A stretch of 64,000 bases of DNA from Mangrovicoccus sp049603835 (GTDB lineage Bacteria > Pseudomonadota > Alphaproteobacteria > Rhodobacterales > Rhodobacteraceae), in contig JBMYSZ010000016.1 of the NCBI GenBank assembly GCA_049603835.1, positions 1-64,000 on the forward strand. The letters run 5' to 3'. Below, piece after piece: positions 17,381-24,807 of this stretch (position 1 is its first letter; every line of letters starts with the position of its first letter). The notes under the pieces were generated by a model. That model saw only the letters and a list, made by a program, of their open reading frames with translations, searched no databases and had not been told where the DNA came from. Both the position numbers and the translations under genes were made by a program.

Positions 17381-17811
17381 TTTACAAACTCCGTTGCCCC
17401 GGCCACGGTATAAGCCCCGCTGGCAGTCGCGATCGGATCCTCGGTGCCTGCATCGTCATAAGCCACGGCCCGGATAAAGGCGACCGTGCGGGTAGCGTGG
17501 AAACAATCGGCTTGGGCAATGATCCTTTGACCGGGGGTCGCTGAGCGCATGTAATCAATCCGCAAATCCAAAGTCGCCGTGCCTTTCAGCCCTTCATCCC
17601 GGCACAAAACCGCAGCCCCGCCAGCCGTATCGATCAGGGTAAAAACCGCCCCGCCATGCACAACCCCGGTATCGGGATCCCCCACCAAGTTTTCATCATA
17701 GGGCATGGAAAGAGTGGCCTGGCCGCGGGAGGCGCTGACCAAACCGAATTTAAGGGCACGTCCATGGGGGAGGGCGTTAATAAACTTCTCAACAAATTCT
17801 TCGTAATCCAT
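17377..17811 (-). CDS. PaaI-family hotdog thioesterase B
   Basis: A 144-residue hotdog thioesterase paralogous to its downstream neighbour. The motif VVHGGAVFTLIDTAGG (about 50-65) has the canonical HGG-x5-D arrangement with the catalytic Asp, and LRIDYMRSA follows. The start at MDYEEF suits the family length; an ATG further upstream in frame at 18039 would add 76 unrelated residues crossing the divergent merR gene. It is the first gene of a coupled trio with thioesterase A and the MATE exporter, with four-base and eight-base overlaps. Confidence 0.91.
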   Translation of the reverse strand: MDYEEFVEKFINALPHGRALKFGLVSASRGQATLSMPYDENLVGDPDTGVVHGGAVFTLIDTAGGAAVLCRDEGLKGTATLDLRIDYMRSATPGQRIIAQADCFHATRTVAFIRAVAYDDAGTEDPIATASGAYTVAGATEFVK

Positions 17812-17950
17812 CGCAAAACCCCTATGTTTCCCAAAGTAAAACACCCGCATCGGCAGAAATTGGCAAGGCTTCGCGCATGGCTGTTCGCCGAATTGCGTAG
17901 CTGCGTCAATTTGGCTAAGCTTACTAAAAGGCACCAATCGGGGGACGTGA

Positions 17951-18361
17951 ATGATAGTCGAAATAGCGCAGGACGTTAGTGAAGAACTCCGCCTTACATT
18001 CAAGGATATGTGTGCGAAATTCGATGTCACGCCGCGCACTTTGCGCTATTACGAGTATATAGAGCTGCTGGCACCGGAAAAAGAGGGGCGCAGTCGGCTC
18101 TATTCGCCGCGCGAAGTTGCACGGATGAAACTGATTCTTCGGGGGCGCCGGTTCGGTTTTAGCCTTGAAGAGATCCGTCAATGGCTACTTATTTACGATG
18201 AAAAGGGAAATCAGGCGCAAATGGAGGCTTGGATTAACCTGGCGGATACCAAATTGCAGTCATTAATTCAGGACATGCAGCAATTAGAAGATTCTATCGA
18301 AGAATTGCGTAGGTTGCGTGACACAGTGAAACTGTCCTTGGACGTTAAGCAGAAAAAATGA
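17951..18361 (+). CDS. MerR family transcriptional regulator 1
   Basis: A 136-residue regulator with an N-terminal winged-helix MerR domain (FDVTPRTLRYYEYIELL, about 23-39) and RLYSPREVARMKLILRGRRFGFSLEEI, a stretch close to that of the second MerR gene 211 bases downstream. A C-terminal helix (about 90-130) would be the dimerising coiled coil. It lacks the cysteine set of metal-sensing MerR proteins. By similarity to its neighbour it may belong to the group that controls fatty-acid or branched-chain catabolism (LiuR-like). GGGGGA precedes the ATG. Confidence 0.88.
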   Translation: MIVEIAQDVSEELRLTFKDMCAKFDVTPRTLRYYEYIELLAPEKEGRSRLYSPREVARMKLILRGRRFGFSLEEIRQWLLIYDEKGNQAQMEAWINLADTKLQSLIQDMQQLEDSIEELRRLRDTVKLSLDVKQKK

Positions 18362-18447
18362 TTTTGCTAATCGTTCACCGTGATTGTAGTCAGTTGCTCT
18401 TTTCCCTGTCGTAAAAGTGTCATATTTTGTAACTCTCATGTGTTTTG

Positions 18448-18521
18448 GTGACGTCACGTCTTCTTGACGTAAGCGTAACCTGACCTTGCAAAGCGCTGCG
18501 GAAGTAGTCACTTACGTTAAG
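18448..18521 (+). promoter_or_regulatory. Cluster of ACGT-centred operator-like motifs
   Basis: Three related elements lie between the two merR genes: a perfect palindrome GTGACGTCAC (18448-18457), TTGACGTAAGCGTAAC (18464-18479) and ACTTACGTTAAG (18510-18521). The second resembles the spaced ACGT/CGTAA pattern described for LiuR-type MerR regulators. They are well placed for autoregulation of the second merR gene. Binding is inferred. Confidence 0.45.
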
Positions 18522-18572
18522 CCAACCTGTAACTTGTTAACCTCAGTAGAATGGAGACCAAAGGAACCTAGA

Positions 18573-18968
18573 ATGACCGAAGATACCATGACCATCCGCG
18601 CAATGTGCGATATGTTCGGCGTGACTCCGCGCGCTTTACGCTTCTACGAATCGAAAGAGCTGCTTGCTCCGATCCGTGTTGGCCAAAAGCGCCTGTTCAC
18701 CCGTCGGGATCGCGCGCGCCTTAAACTGATCCTGCGCGGCAAACGCTTTGGGTTCAGCCTCGAAGAAATCCGTCAACTTTTGGACCTTTATGATCCGAAA
18801 GAAAACAACGCCACCCAGCTGAACGAAACTTGCAAGCTAGGTCGCAAACATTTGGCGGAAATGATTGAGCGCCGTGATGCGCTTAATGACGCGATCCAAG
18901 AGCTGACAGAACAGCTCCAGTGGGGTGAGCGTACTTTGGCTGAGTTGGAAAATACTCAGGCAGCCTGA
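18573..18968 (+). CDS. MerR family transcriptional regulator 2 (LiuR-like)
   Basis: A 131-residue regulator with the MerR DNA-binding domain at its start (FGVTPRALRFYESKELLAP, about 15-33), RLFTRRDRARLKLILRG and FGFSLEEIRQLLDLYDP. The C-terminal third is a helical dimerisation segment. AAGGAA stands seven bases before the ATG. It directly precedes an acyl-CoA dehydrogenase gene (108 bases away), in keeping with LiuR-type regulators of acyl-CoA catabolism. The upstream gap carries ACGT-centred motifs that may be its own operators. It is a clear paralogue of the preceding merR gene. Confidence 0.9.
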   Translation: MTEDTMTIRAMCDMFGVTPRALRFYESKELLAPIRVGQKRLFTRRDRARLKLILRGKRFGFSLEEIRQLLDLYDPKENNATQLNETCKLGRKHLAEMIERRDALNDAIQELTEQLQWGERTLAELENTQAA

Positions 18969-19076
18969 AAAGGCCGTAGCGTCTTTGTCGCAGGACGGGC
19001 GTGATTTCGATAAAGGTGATCCATCATAGTGAAGATGGGAGCCCCTCTCCCGAGAGGGCCGGGAGGAGAAATCACA

Positions 19077-20855
19077 ATGCCGATCTATCAGGCGCCGACA
19101 AAAGATCTACAATTCATACTGCAGGATGTTCTGGGCGTGTCCAAAATGGAGACGCCGGGATATCCCGAACTCGACGCAGGCCTGACCTTGGCCATTTTGG
19201 AAGAGGCAGGAAAATTATCAGAGTCTGTTCTGGCGCCGCTTAATGCGGAGGGTGATCGCCAGGGATGCAGTTTCCAAGACGGAGTCGTGCGAACACCGGA
19301 CGGTTTCAAAGAGGCATATGACCAAATGCGGGCCGGCGGCTGGATGGGGCTTGATGCTGATCCAGAATATGGCGGCCAGGGAATGCCATATGTGATGAAT
19401 TGCGCCGTGGGGGAGCTCTTCGTCAGCGCAAATATGGCATTTAATATGTATCAAGGCCTGACGCATGGGGCCTATTCGGCAATTTACGCTCATGGCAGCG
19501 AGGCGCAAAAAGCCACTTATTTACCAAATATGATTGATGGGCGTTGGTCGGGCACGATGAATTTGACCGAGCCCCATTGCGGCACGGATCTTGGGCTGAT
19601 CCGCACCAAAGCAGAGCCGCAAACAGATGGCAGCTATAAAATTACCGGCTCAAAGATCTGGATTTCCGCTGGTGAACATGACCTTAGCGAAAATATTATC
19701 CATCTCGTTTTAGCGAAAATTCCTGGCGGCCCGGAGGGGGTGAAGGGCATTAGCCTATTTATCGTTCCCAAATTCCTGGTGAACGACGATGGATCCCTTG
19801 GCCCGCGCAATGCGGCAAGCTGTGGCGGGCTCGAATCCAAAATGGGGATCCATGGCAATGCCACCTGCGTGATGAATTACGATGGTGCCACGGGATTTCT
19901 GGTGGGCGAAGCGCATAAAGGCATGCGCGCCATGTTCACAATGATGAATGAAGCGCGGCTTGGGGTCGGGTTGCAGGGTTATGCCCAAGGGGTTGTGGCC
20001 TATCAAAACGCCGCCGCTTTCGCCAAAGACCGGCTGCAGGGCCGCGCGATAACTGGCGCCGCTAATCCCGACGGCCCCGCCGATCCGATCCTGGTCCACC
20101 CAGATGTGCGGCGCAATTTGATGCATCAGCGTTCCTTCATAGAAGGCGCGCGTGGCTTGCTGCTATGGGGTGCCAGCCTGATCGACCAAGCTCATCGGGC
20201 ACAGGACGCCGAGGCCGAAGCGTTGATTTCGCTTTTGACCCCCGTGATCAAAGGTTTTTTGACGGATAAGGGCTTTGAAACCACAGTTTTAGCGCAGCAA
20301 ACTTTGGGCGGGTCCGGCTTCACCACTGAATGGGGGTTGGAACAATTCGTCCGTGATGCGCGTATCACCATGATCTATGAAGGCACGAATGGAGTGCAAT
20401 CCCTGGATCTGGTGGGGCGGAAACTGCCCGCAAATAGCGGCAAGGCATTGATGGGTTTCTTTGAGCTGATCAAAGACTTTATCAAAGAAAATGAAGCAGA
20501 TGAGGCCTTGAAAACCGATTTTCTGGACCCATTGAAGACCGCCAGCAAAGATCTGCAAGCCGCGGGGATGTATTTCCTGCAAACCGGACTGAAAGAGCCC
20601 AATAACGCTTTGGCCGGCAGCTATGACTTTATGCATCTCTTTGGCCATGTTTGCCTGGGCTATGTCTGGGCAAAGATGGCCAAAACCGCGACCGCGCAAA
20701 TGGCTGAGGATGGGGCGGATATGGCTTTCCTTAGGGCTAAACTGATCACCGGACGCTATTACATGGCGCGGCAATTACCGGCCACAGCGATGCATCTGGC
20801 CCGCATCCAAAGCGGCGCAGCAACGGTGATGGAGCTGGACGACGACGCTTTTTAA
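19077..20855 (+). CDS. Acyl-CoA dehydrogenase (long FadE/DmdC-like type)
   Basis: A 592-residue flavoenzyme that oxidises acyl-CoA to enoyl-CoA, the first step of beta-oxidation. It has the usual dehydrogenase domains: the N-terminal helical part, the beta domain with NLTEPHCGTDLGLIRTKA (about 167-184) and the C-terminal helical part with QTLGGSGFTTEWGLEQF. The catalytic Glu lies in MIYEGTNG near 440. A further 150 residues form the extra C-terminal domain of this long class, which includes the DMSP-pathway enzyme DmdC; substrate is not decided by sequence. GGGAGGAGA precedes the ATG. Confidence 0.93.
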   Translation: MPIYQAPTKDLQFILQDVLGVSKMETPGYPELDAGLTLAILEEAGKLSESVLAPLNAEGDRQGCSFQDGVVRTPDGFKEAYDQMRAGGWMGLDADPEYGGQGMPYVMNCAVGELFVSANMAFNMYQGLTHGAYSAIYAHGSEAQKATYLPNMIDGRWSGTMNLTEPHCGTDLGLIRTKAEPQTDGSYKITGSKIWISAGEHDLSENIIHLVLAKIPGGPEGVKGISLFIVPKFLVNDDGSLGPRNAASCGGLESKMGIHGNATCVMNYDGATGFLVGEAHKGMRAMFTMMNEARLGVGLQGYAQGVVAYQNAAAFAKDRLQGRAITGAANPDGPADPILVHPDVRRNLMHQRSFIEGARGLLLWGASLIDQAHRAQDAEAEALISLLTPVIKGFLTDKGFETTVLAQQTLGGSGFTTEWGLEQFVRDARITMIYEGTNGVQSLDLVGRKLPANSGKALMGFFELIKDFIKENEADEALKTDFLDPLKTASKDLQAAGMYFLQTGLKEPNNALAGSYDFMHLFGHVCLGYVWAKMAKTATAQMAEDGADMAFLRAKLITGRYYMARQLPATAMHLARIQSGAATVMELDDDAF

Positions 20856-20894
20856 TTCCAGTTTACACAAAATGCGCGGCGATCTGCCGGGATT

Positions 20895-21734
20895 TTGCTG
20901 CTCGCCTTTTTACAGCAGGCGGTGATAGCACAGATTTATCACCGCAATCTGGCGGGCAGAGAATTCAGGCTTTGGCAGCAACAGGCGCGCAGTGTGACTT
21001 ATCCATCTTCTGGCATTTTGCGAAAACTCGCCGCGCCGCTTTTGCGTAAGGCCCTGGCGCGGTTTGATAAATTTGCGCGTAGCAGAGGCTATGTCCCCGA
21101 AATCCAACCCTCTGAGCTCTTTCAAACTCTCGGTCTTGCCCCACGCGAAATTATCGATGCGGGCGTGATGAAGGGCACCCCCTGGCTTTATGACAGCTTC
21201 CCTGAGGCCAAATTCTACCTGGTCGAGCCGCAAAAGGGGATGCTGAACAAATTAGAGCATCAGCCCAAAGATTTCGTCTGCATCCCCGCTGCGCTTGGCA
21301 CCAAACCCGGCACGGCGACGCTGCAAGTTGATCGCGCCAAGAGTTCGCTTTTGGCCCGAACGGATCTGACCAAAGGAGATGTCGAGAAAAGCTATGAGGT
21401 GTCCATCACAACGCTCGACCGCATTATTTCCGGCCGTGATTTGCAAGGACCAGTGGGCATCAAGCTTGATATCGAAGGCTATGAGCTTGAGGCGCTGAAA
21501 GGCCTGTGGCGCCAAACCGATAAGGTCGCGTTTTTGATCGCGGAATTGTCCTTGATGGATCGGTTTGAGGACTCTTATAGCTTTGCCGAATTCGTGGCCT
21601 TGGCCGATAAAAAGGGGTTTCGCTTTATGTCCATTCTGAACTCCCCTTGGGCCGCAGCCCCGATGCCGTTTTACGATTGTTTGTTTTTACCAAAACACCA
21701 CCCGGCTTTTGCGGGCAAAAATAGCGGCTCCTAA
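20895..21734 (+). CDS. FkbM family methyltransferase
   Basis: A SAM-dependent methyltransferase of the FkbM family, up to 279 residues. The N-terminal 70 residues are basic and unassigned. The Rossmann core begins at EIIDAGVMKGTPWLY, followed by KFYLVEPQKG, and ends with the family motif KLDIEGYELEALKG near 197. FkbM enzymes methylate hydroxyl groups of sugars, lipids or secondary metabolites; the acceptor here is unknown. The start is uncertain: a TTG at 20895 or a GTG at 20922, neither with a strong ribosome site. The gene lies 39 bases after the acyl-CoA dehydrogenase and may be read from the same transcript. Confidence 0.82.
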   Translation: MLLAFLQQAVIAQIYHRNLAGREFRLWQQQARSVTYPSSGILRKLAAPLLRKALARFDKFARSRGYVPEIQPSELFQTLGLAPREIIDAGVMKGTPWLYDSFPEAKFYLVEPQKGMLNKLEHQPKDFVCIPAALGTKPGTATLQVDRAKSSLLARTDLTKGDVEKSYEVSITTLDRIISGRDLQGPVGIKLDIEGYELEALKGLWRQTDKVAFLIAELSLMDRFEDSYSFAEFVALADKKGFRFMSILNSPWAAAPMPFYDCLFLPKHHPAFAGKNSGS

Positions 21735-21810
21735 AGCTGAGTTCGACGCAACGTTTCCCCTGCCCGCACAATAATTTGCATAATGCCTGCTTGGCGAATG
21801 GCCCAGAACC

Positions 21811-21827
21811 ATGTCTAGATTAGACAT
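21811..21827. promoter_or_regulatory. Perfect palindrome upstream of the GST-thiolase genes
   Basis: ATGTCTA-GAT-TAGACAT is a perfect 7+7 inverted repeat ending 25 bases before the TTG start of the GST gene. Position and symmetry suit an operator for a dimeric regulator; as RNA it would be only a small hairpin. Confidence 0.4.
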
Positions 21828-21852
21828 CTGAATTTCCTGGGGAGGGCCGATC

Positions 21853-22506
21853 TTGGCACTTAAACTCTATTGTTTCGGCGAATCCGGACATTCCTACAAA
21901 GCGGCGCTGGCTTTGCAATTATCCGGGCTCGATTGGGAACCGGTTTATGTGGATTTTTTCAACGGCCAAACCCGCGACCCAGACTGGCGCGCCGAGGTGA
22001 ATGAAATGGGTGAAAGCCCGGTTTTGGACACGGGCAGCCGCAAGATAAGCCAATCTGGCGTGATCCAAATGGAAGTGTCGGAACGCAGCGGGAAATTTGG
22101 CGGCACAACGCCAGAAGAAACCCAGGAAATCCTGCGCTGGATCCTTTGGGATAATGCAAAGCTCAGCACCGTGGCAGGGCCTGCGCGGTTTTTATCCTGC
22201 CTGGTTCCCGAAGATAAGCGCCCCGATGCGGCGGTGATCGACTGGCTGAAAAATCGGGTCCTGGCCAGCTATGATATTCTAAACCGCCATCTCGACGGGC
22301 GCGACTGGATCGTTGGTGACGGGCTGACCAATGCGGATCTGACCTGTTGCGGCTATCTGTTTTACGACGAAGAATTCGGGTTTGACCGAAAAGCTTGGCC
22401 GCATATCGATGCTTGGCTTGATCGCATTGCCGCGATGCCCGGCTGGAAGCACCCCTATGATCTGATGCCCCCGGCCCATCCGATGAATCAGAAAGGCGCC
22501 GCATGA
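21853..22506 (+). CDS. Glutathione S-transferase family protein
   Basis: A 217-residue protein with an N-terminal thioredoxin-like GST domain (about 1-80) that begins LKLYCFGESGHSYKAALAL and has the SGVIQMEVSE segment near 63, where family members bind glutathione. A C-terminal helical domain follows, with DGLTNADLTCCGYLF near 150. It probably conjugates or isomerises small electrophiles in the cytoplasm. The start is a TTG preceded by GGGGAGGG. Its stop overlaps the thiolase ATG (ATGA), so the two are coupled, which suggests a role in the same catabolic route. Confidence 0.9.
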   Translation: MALKLYCFGESGHSYKAALALQLSGLDWEPVYVDFFNGQTRDPDWRAEVNEMGESPVLDTGSRKISQSGVIQMEVSERSGKFGGTTPEETQEILRWILWDNAKLSTVAGPARFLSCLVPEDKRPDAAVIDWLKNRVLASYDILNRHLDGRDWIVGDGLTNADLTCCGYLFYDEEFGFDRKAWPHIDAWLDRIAAMPGWKHPYDLMPPAHPMNQKGAA

Positions 22507-23714
22507 CCGAGGCCTATATCTATGATGCGATTCGCAGCCCCCGTGGCAAAGGCCGCAAAGATGGCAGCCTGCATGAGGTCACCTCGGTTCGCTTATCGGC
22601 GGTGATGCTGAATGCGCTGCAAGCCCGCAATGGATTGGCGGGCCATGCGGTGGAAGATGTGATTTGGGGCAATGTCACTCAGGTCGGTGAACAGGGCGGT
22701 TGCCTAGCCCGGACGGCGGTTTTGGCCTCGGATCTGGATGAAAGCATTCCTGGCCTGTCGATCAACCGGTTTTGCGCCAGCGGCATGGAGGCCGTCAATC
22801 TGGCGGCTAATCAGGTCAAAGGCGGTGCCGGTCAGGCCTATATCGCGGGCGGGGTCGAAATGATGGGGCGCGTGCCCATGGGCAGCGATGGCGCGGCGGT
22901 GGCGGTTGACCCTTCGGTCGCCATGGCGCGCTATTTCGTGCCCCAAGGTATCGCTGCGGATATCATCGCGACCGAATATGGCATTAGTCGCGACCAGGCC
23001 GATGCTTATGCGGTGCAAAGCCAAAAACGCGCTTATGCGGCTTGGCAGGATCAACGCTTTGCCAAATCACTCGTGCCGGTCACCGATCAAAACGGCCTGA
23101 CCATTCTGGCGCGTGACGAAGCCATGCGGCCCGAAACAGATATGCAATCGCTTGGCGCGCTGAAGCCCAGTTTCAAAGATATGGGCGAGGTAATGCCCGG
23201 TTTTGATCAGATCGCTTTGATGAAATACCCGCATCTGGAACGGGTGGAGCATATCCATCATGCCGGAAATAGCTCGGGCATTGTTGACGGTGCGGCGGCT
23301 GTGCTGATCGGGTCCAAAGATTTCGGCGAGGCCCATGGACTAAAACCCCGCGCCCGCATCCGTCACACGGCAAAGATCGGCACTGACCCGACGATCATGT
23401 TGACGGGCCCGGTCCCTGTCACAGACAAAGTTCTAGCGGAAACTGGCATGGCGATTTCTGACTTTGATCTGATCGAAGTGAACGAGGCTTTCGCCGGTGT
23501 CGTTCTACGATTTCAGCAGGCCTTTGACCTGCCCGATGACCGGCTTAACGTGAATGGCGGTGCAATCGCTATGGGCCATCCGCTCGGCGCGACTGGAGCA
23601 ATTATCATCGGTACCCTTCTAGATGAACTCGAAAGACAGAACAAAACCCTAGGTTTAGCCACATTATGCATCGCCAGTGGAATGGGCGCAGCCACTGTAA
23701 TAGAAAGGGTTTAG
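22503..23714 (+). CDS. Acetyl-CoA C-acyltransferase (thiolase)
   Basis: A 403-residue thiolase that cleaves 3-ketoacyl-CoA with CoA to acetyl-CoA, the last step of beta-oxidation. The acyl-accepting cysteine is in SINRFCASGMEAV near 88; the second active-site set appears as NVNGGAIAMGHPLGATGA near 345 (His) and CIASGMGAA near 390 (Cys). The VNEAF motif is also present. It is translationally coupled to the GST gene and stands upstream of fadB, so it probably completes the FadB cycle. FadA is a reasonable alternative name; I leave it blank because substrate length is unknown. Confidence 0.94.
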   Translation: MTEAYIYDAIRSPRGKGRKDGSLHEVTSVRLSAVMLNALQARNGLAGHAVEDVIWGNVTQVGEQGGCLARTAVLASDLDESIPGLSINRFCASGMEAVNLAANQVKGGAGQAYIAGGVEMMGRVPMGSDGAAVAVDPSVAMARYFVPQGIAADIIATEYGISRDQADAYAVQSQKRAYAAWQDQRFAKSLVPVTDQNGLTILARDEAMRPETDMQSLGALKPSFKDMGEVMPGFDQIALMKYPHLERVEHIHHAGNSSGIVDGAAAVLIGSKDFGEAHGLKPRARIRHTAKIGTDPTIMLTGPVPVTDKVLAETGMAISDFDLIEVNEAFAGVVLRFQQAFDLPDDRLNVNGGAIAMGHPLGATGAIIIGTLLDELERQNKTLGLATLCIASGMGAATVIERV

Positions 23715-23853
23715 GCAATGTGCCCGGCATGCGCAAATCCTCGCCCATTTACGCACAGGAATGTGACAGAGCATTTGCAGACTAGATCAATTTCGGTAAG
23801 GTCCCACTTGCTCGGTCCGCCCTTCGACCGGCGTTATATGTGGAACAACCCAA

Positions 23854-24276
23854 ATGCGCGACGAGATAGCTTTTCAGGACTTCCTGGAGGATGCATCCGC
23901 GTATCTCTTTGCCGGCGATTTCGACAGTTACGCCGAACTCGCCTGTTTGCCGCTTTGCGTGATCTCAGATCTAGAAACCCGGGTCATCACCACCAGAGAA
24001 GAGCTGCAGACCAGCTTCGACCTCATCCGTCACAGCTTTGGCATCAATCACGTGACGCATTTGATCCGCATACCCCAATATGTGCACCGTCTGACCGACG
24101 GGGTTTTGCTAGGCATTTTCGAAACCCATGTGCAATCCGACGCGCGGCGGGTGGTAGAGCCCTTCGAATCCGCCATTTCTTTGCGCTGGCAAGACGAGCG
24201 GTGGAAAGCCGCCTCGATCATAAACCCCTATTCCAATCTTCATATGCGGCAGCCAGCCACAAAGCCCCTTCCCTAG
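23854..24276 (+). CDS. Small NTF2-like hypothetical protein
   Basis: A 140-residue cytoplasmic protein with alternating helices and strands: an N-terminal helical region (FQDFLEDASAYLFAGDFDSY), then strands ending in ISLRWQDERWKAASIIN. This order recalls the NTF2/SnoaL fold used by small isomerases and unknown binding proteins. The similarity is by pattern only. It stands alone between the thiolase and cupin genes with 139 and 45 bases on its sides. An overlapping frame (23718-24335) is Arg/His-rich and is rejected. Confidence 0.65.
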   Translation: MRDEIAFQDFLEDASAYLFAGDFDSYAELACLPLCVISDLETRVITTREELQTSFDLIRHSFGINHVTHLIRIPQYVHRLTDGVLLGIFETHVQSDARRVVEPFESAISLRWQDERWKAASIINPYSNLHMRQPATKPLP

Positions 24277-24321
24277 CAGTCGGCAGGCCCCGCAACCCCG
24301 TTATTTTGCAGGGAGGCCGCC

Positions 24322-24807
24322 ATGCCAAAACTTGATTTATCCAAGCTGACGCCCAGAACCGGGTCGATCTATCCTGCGCCTTATGCGGAGCAGATGAAGG
24401 GGCGAAGTTCCTTACGGCTTGGCCAGGCAGGCGGCTTAACCCAATTTGGTGCAAATCTTGTCATTCTGGCGCCGGGGGCACGGTCGTCCTTGCGTCACTG
24501 GCATCTCAACGAAGACGAATTTGTCATGGTCACCCAAGGCCAGGTTATCTTGCATGATGATTTGGGTGAAACGGTTATGCAGGTCGGCGATTGCGCCGCT
24601 TTCCCGGCCGGGGCGCAAAATGGCCATTGCTTCGAAAACCAAAGCGACCAAGAGGCGCGCTTTCTGGTGGTGGGGACCAAAGCCCCCCGCGAAGAAGCGA
24701 CCTATTCCGATATCGATCTAAAAGTGACGCTTGAAAATGGCGAGGCGCGGTTCACCCACAAAGATGGGCGACCCTATGCAGCCTCTGGGGAGGAAAATAA
24801 TGGCTGA
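24322..24807 (+). CDS. Cupin domain protein
   Basis: A 161-residue single-cupin protein. Motif 1 (GARSSLRHWHLNEDEFVMV, His-x-His and Glu) and motif 2 (GDCAAFPAGAQNGH) are both complete, so a bound metal is likely. Between them lies the GQVILHDD turn. Family members include sugar isomerases, dioxygenases and sensors, so no reaction can be given. It overlaps the fadB start by eight bases, which ties it to the fatty-acid operon. GGGAGG precedes the ATG. Confidence 0.88.
   Translation: MPKLDLSKLTPRTGSIYPAPYAEQMKGRSSLRLGQAGGLTQFGANLVILAPGARSSLRHWHLNEDEFVMVTQGQVILHDDLGETVMQVGDCAAFPAGAQNGHCFENQSDQEARFLVVGTKAPREEATYSDIDLKVTLENGEARFTHKDGRPYAASGEENNG

Noticed and set aside
23718..24335. A 205-codon frame overlapping the NTF2-like gene
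   Set aside because: It is Arg/His/Pro-rich with no fold pattern and overlaps the start of the cupin gene; the 23854 frame is better composed.
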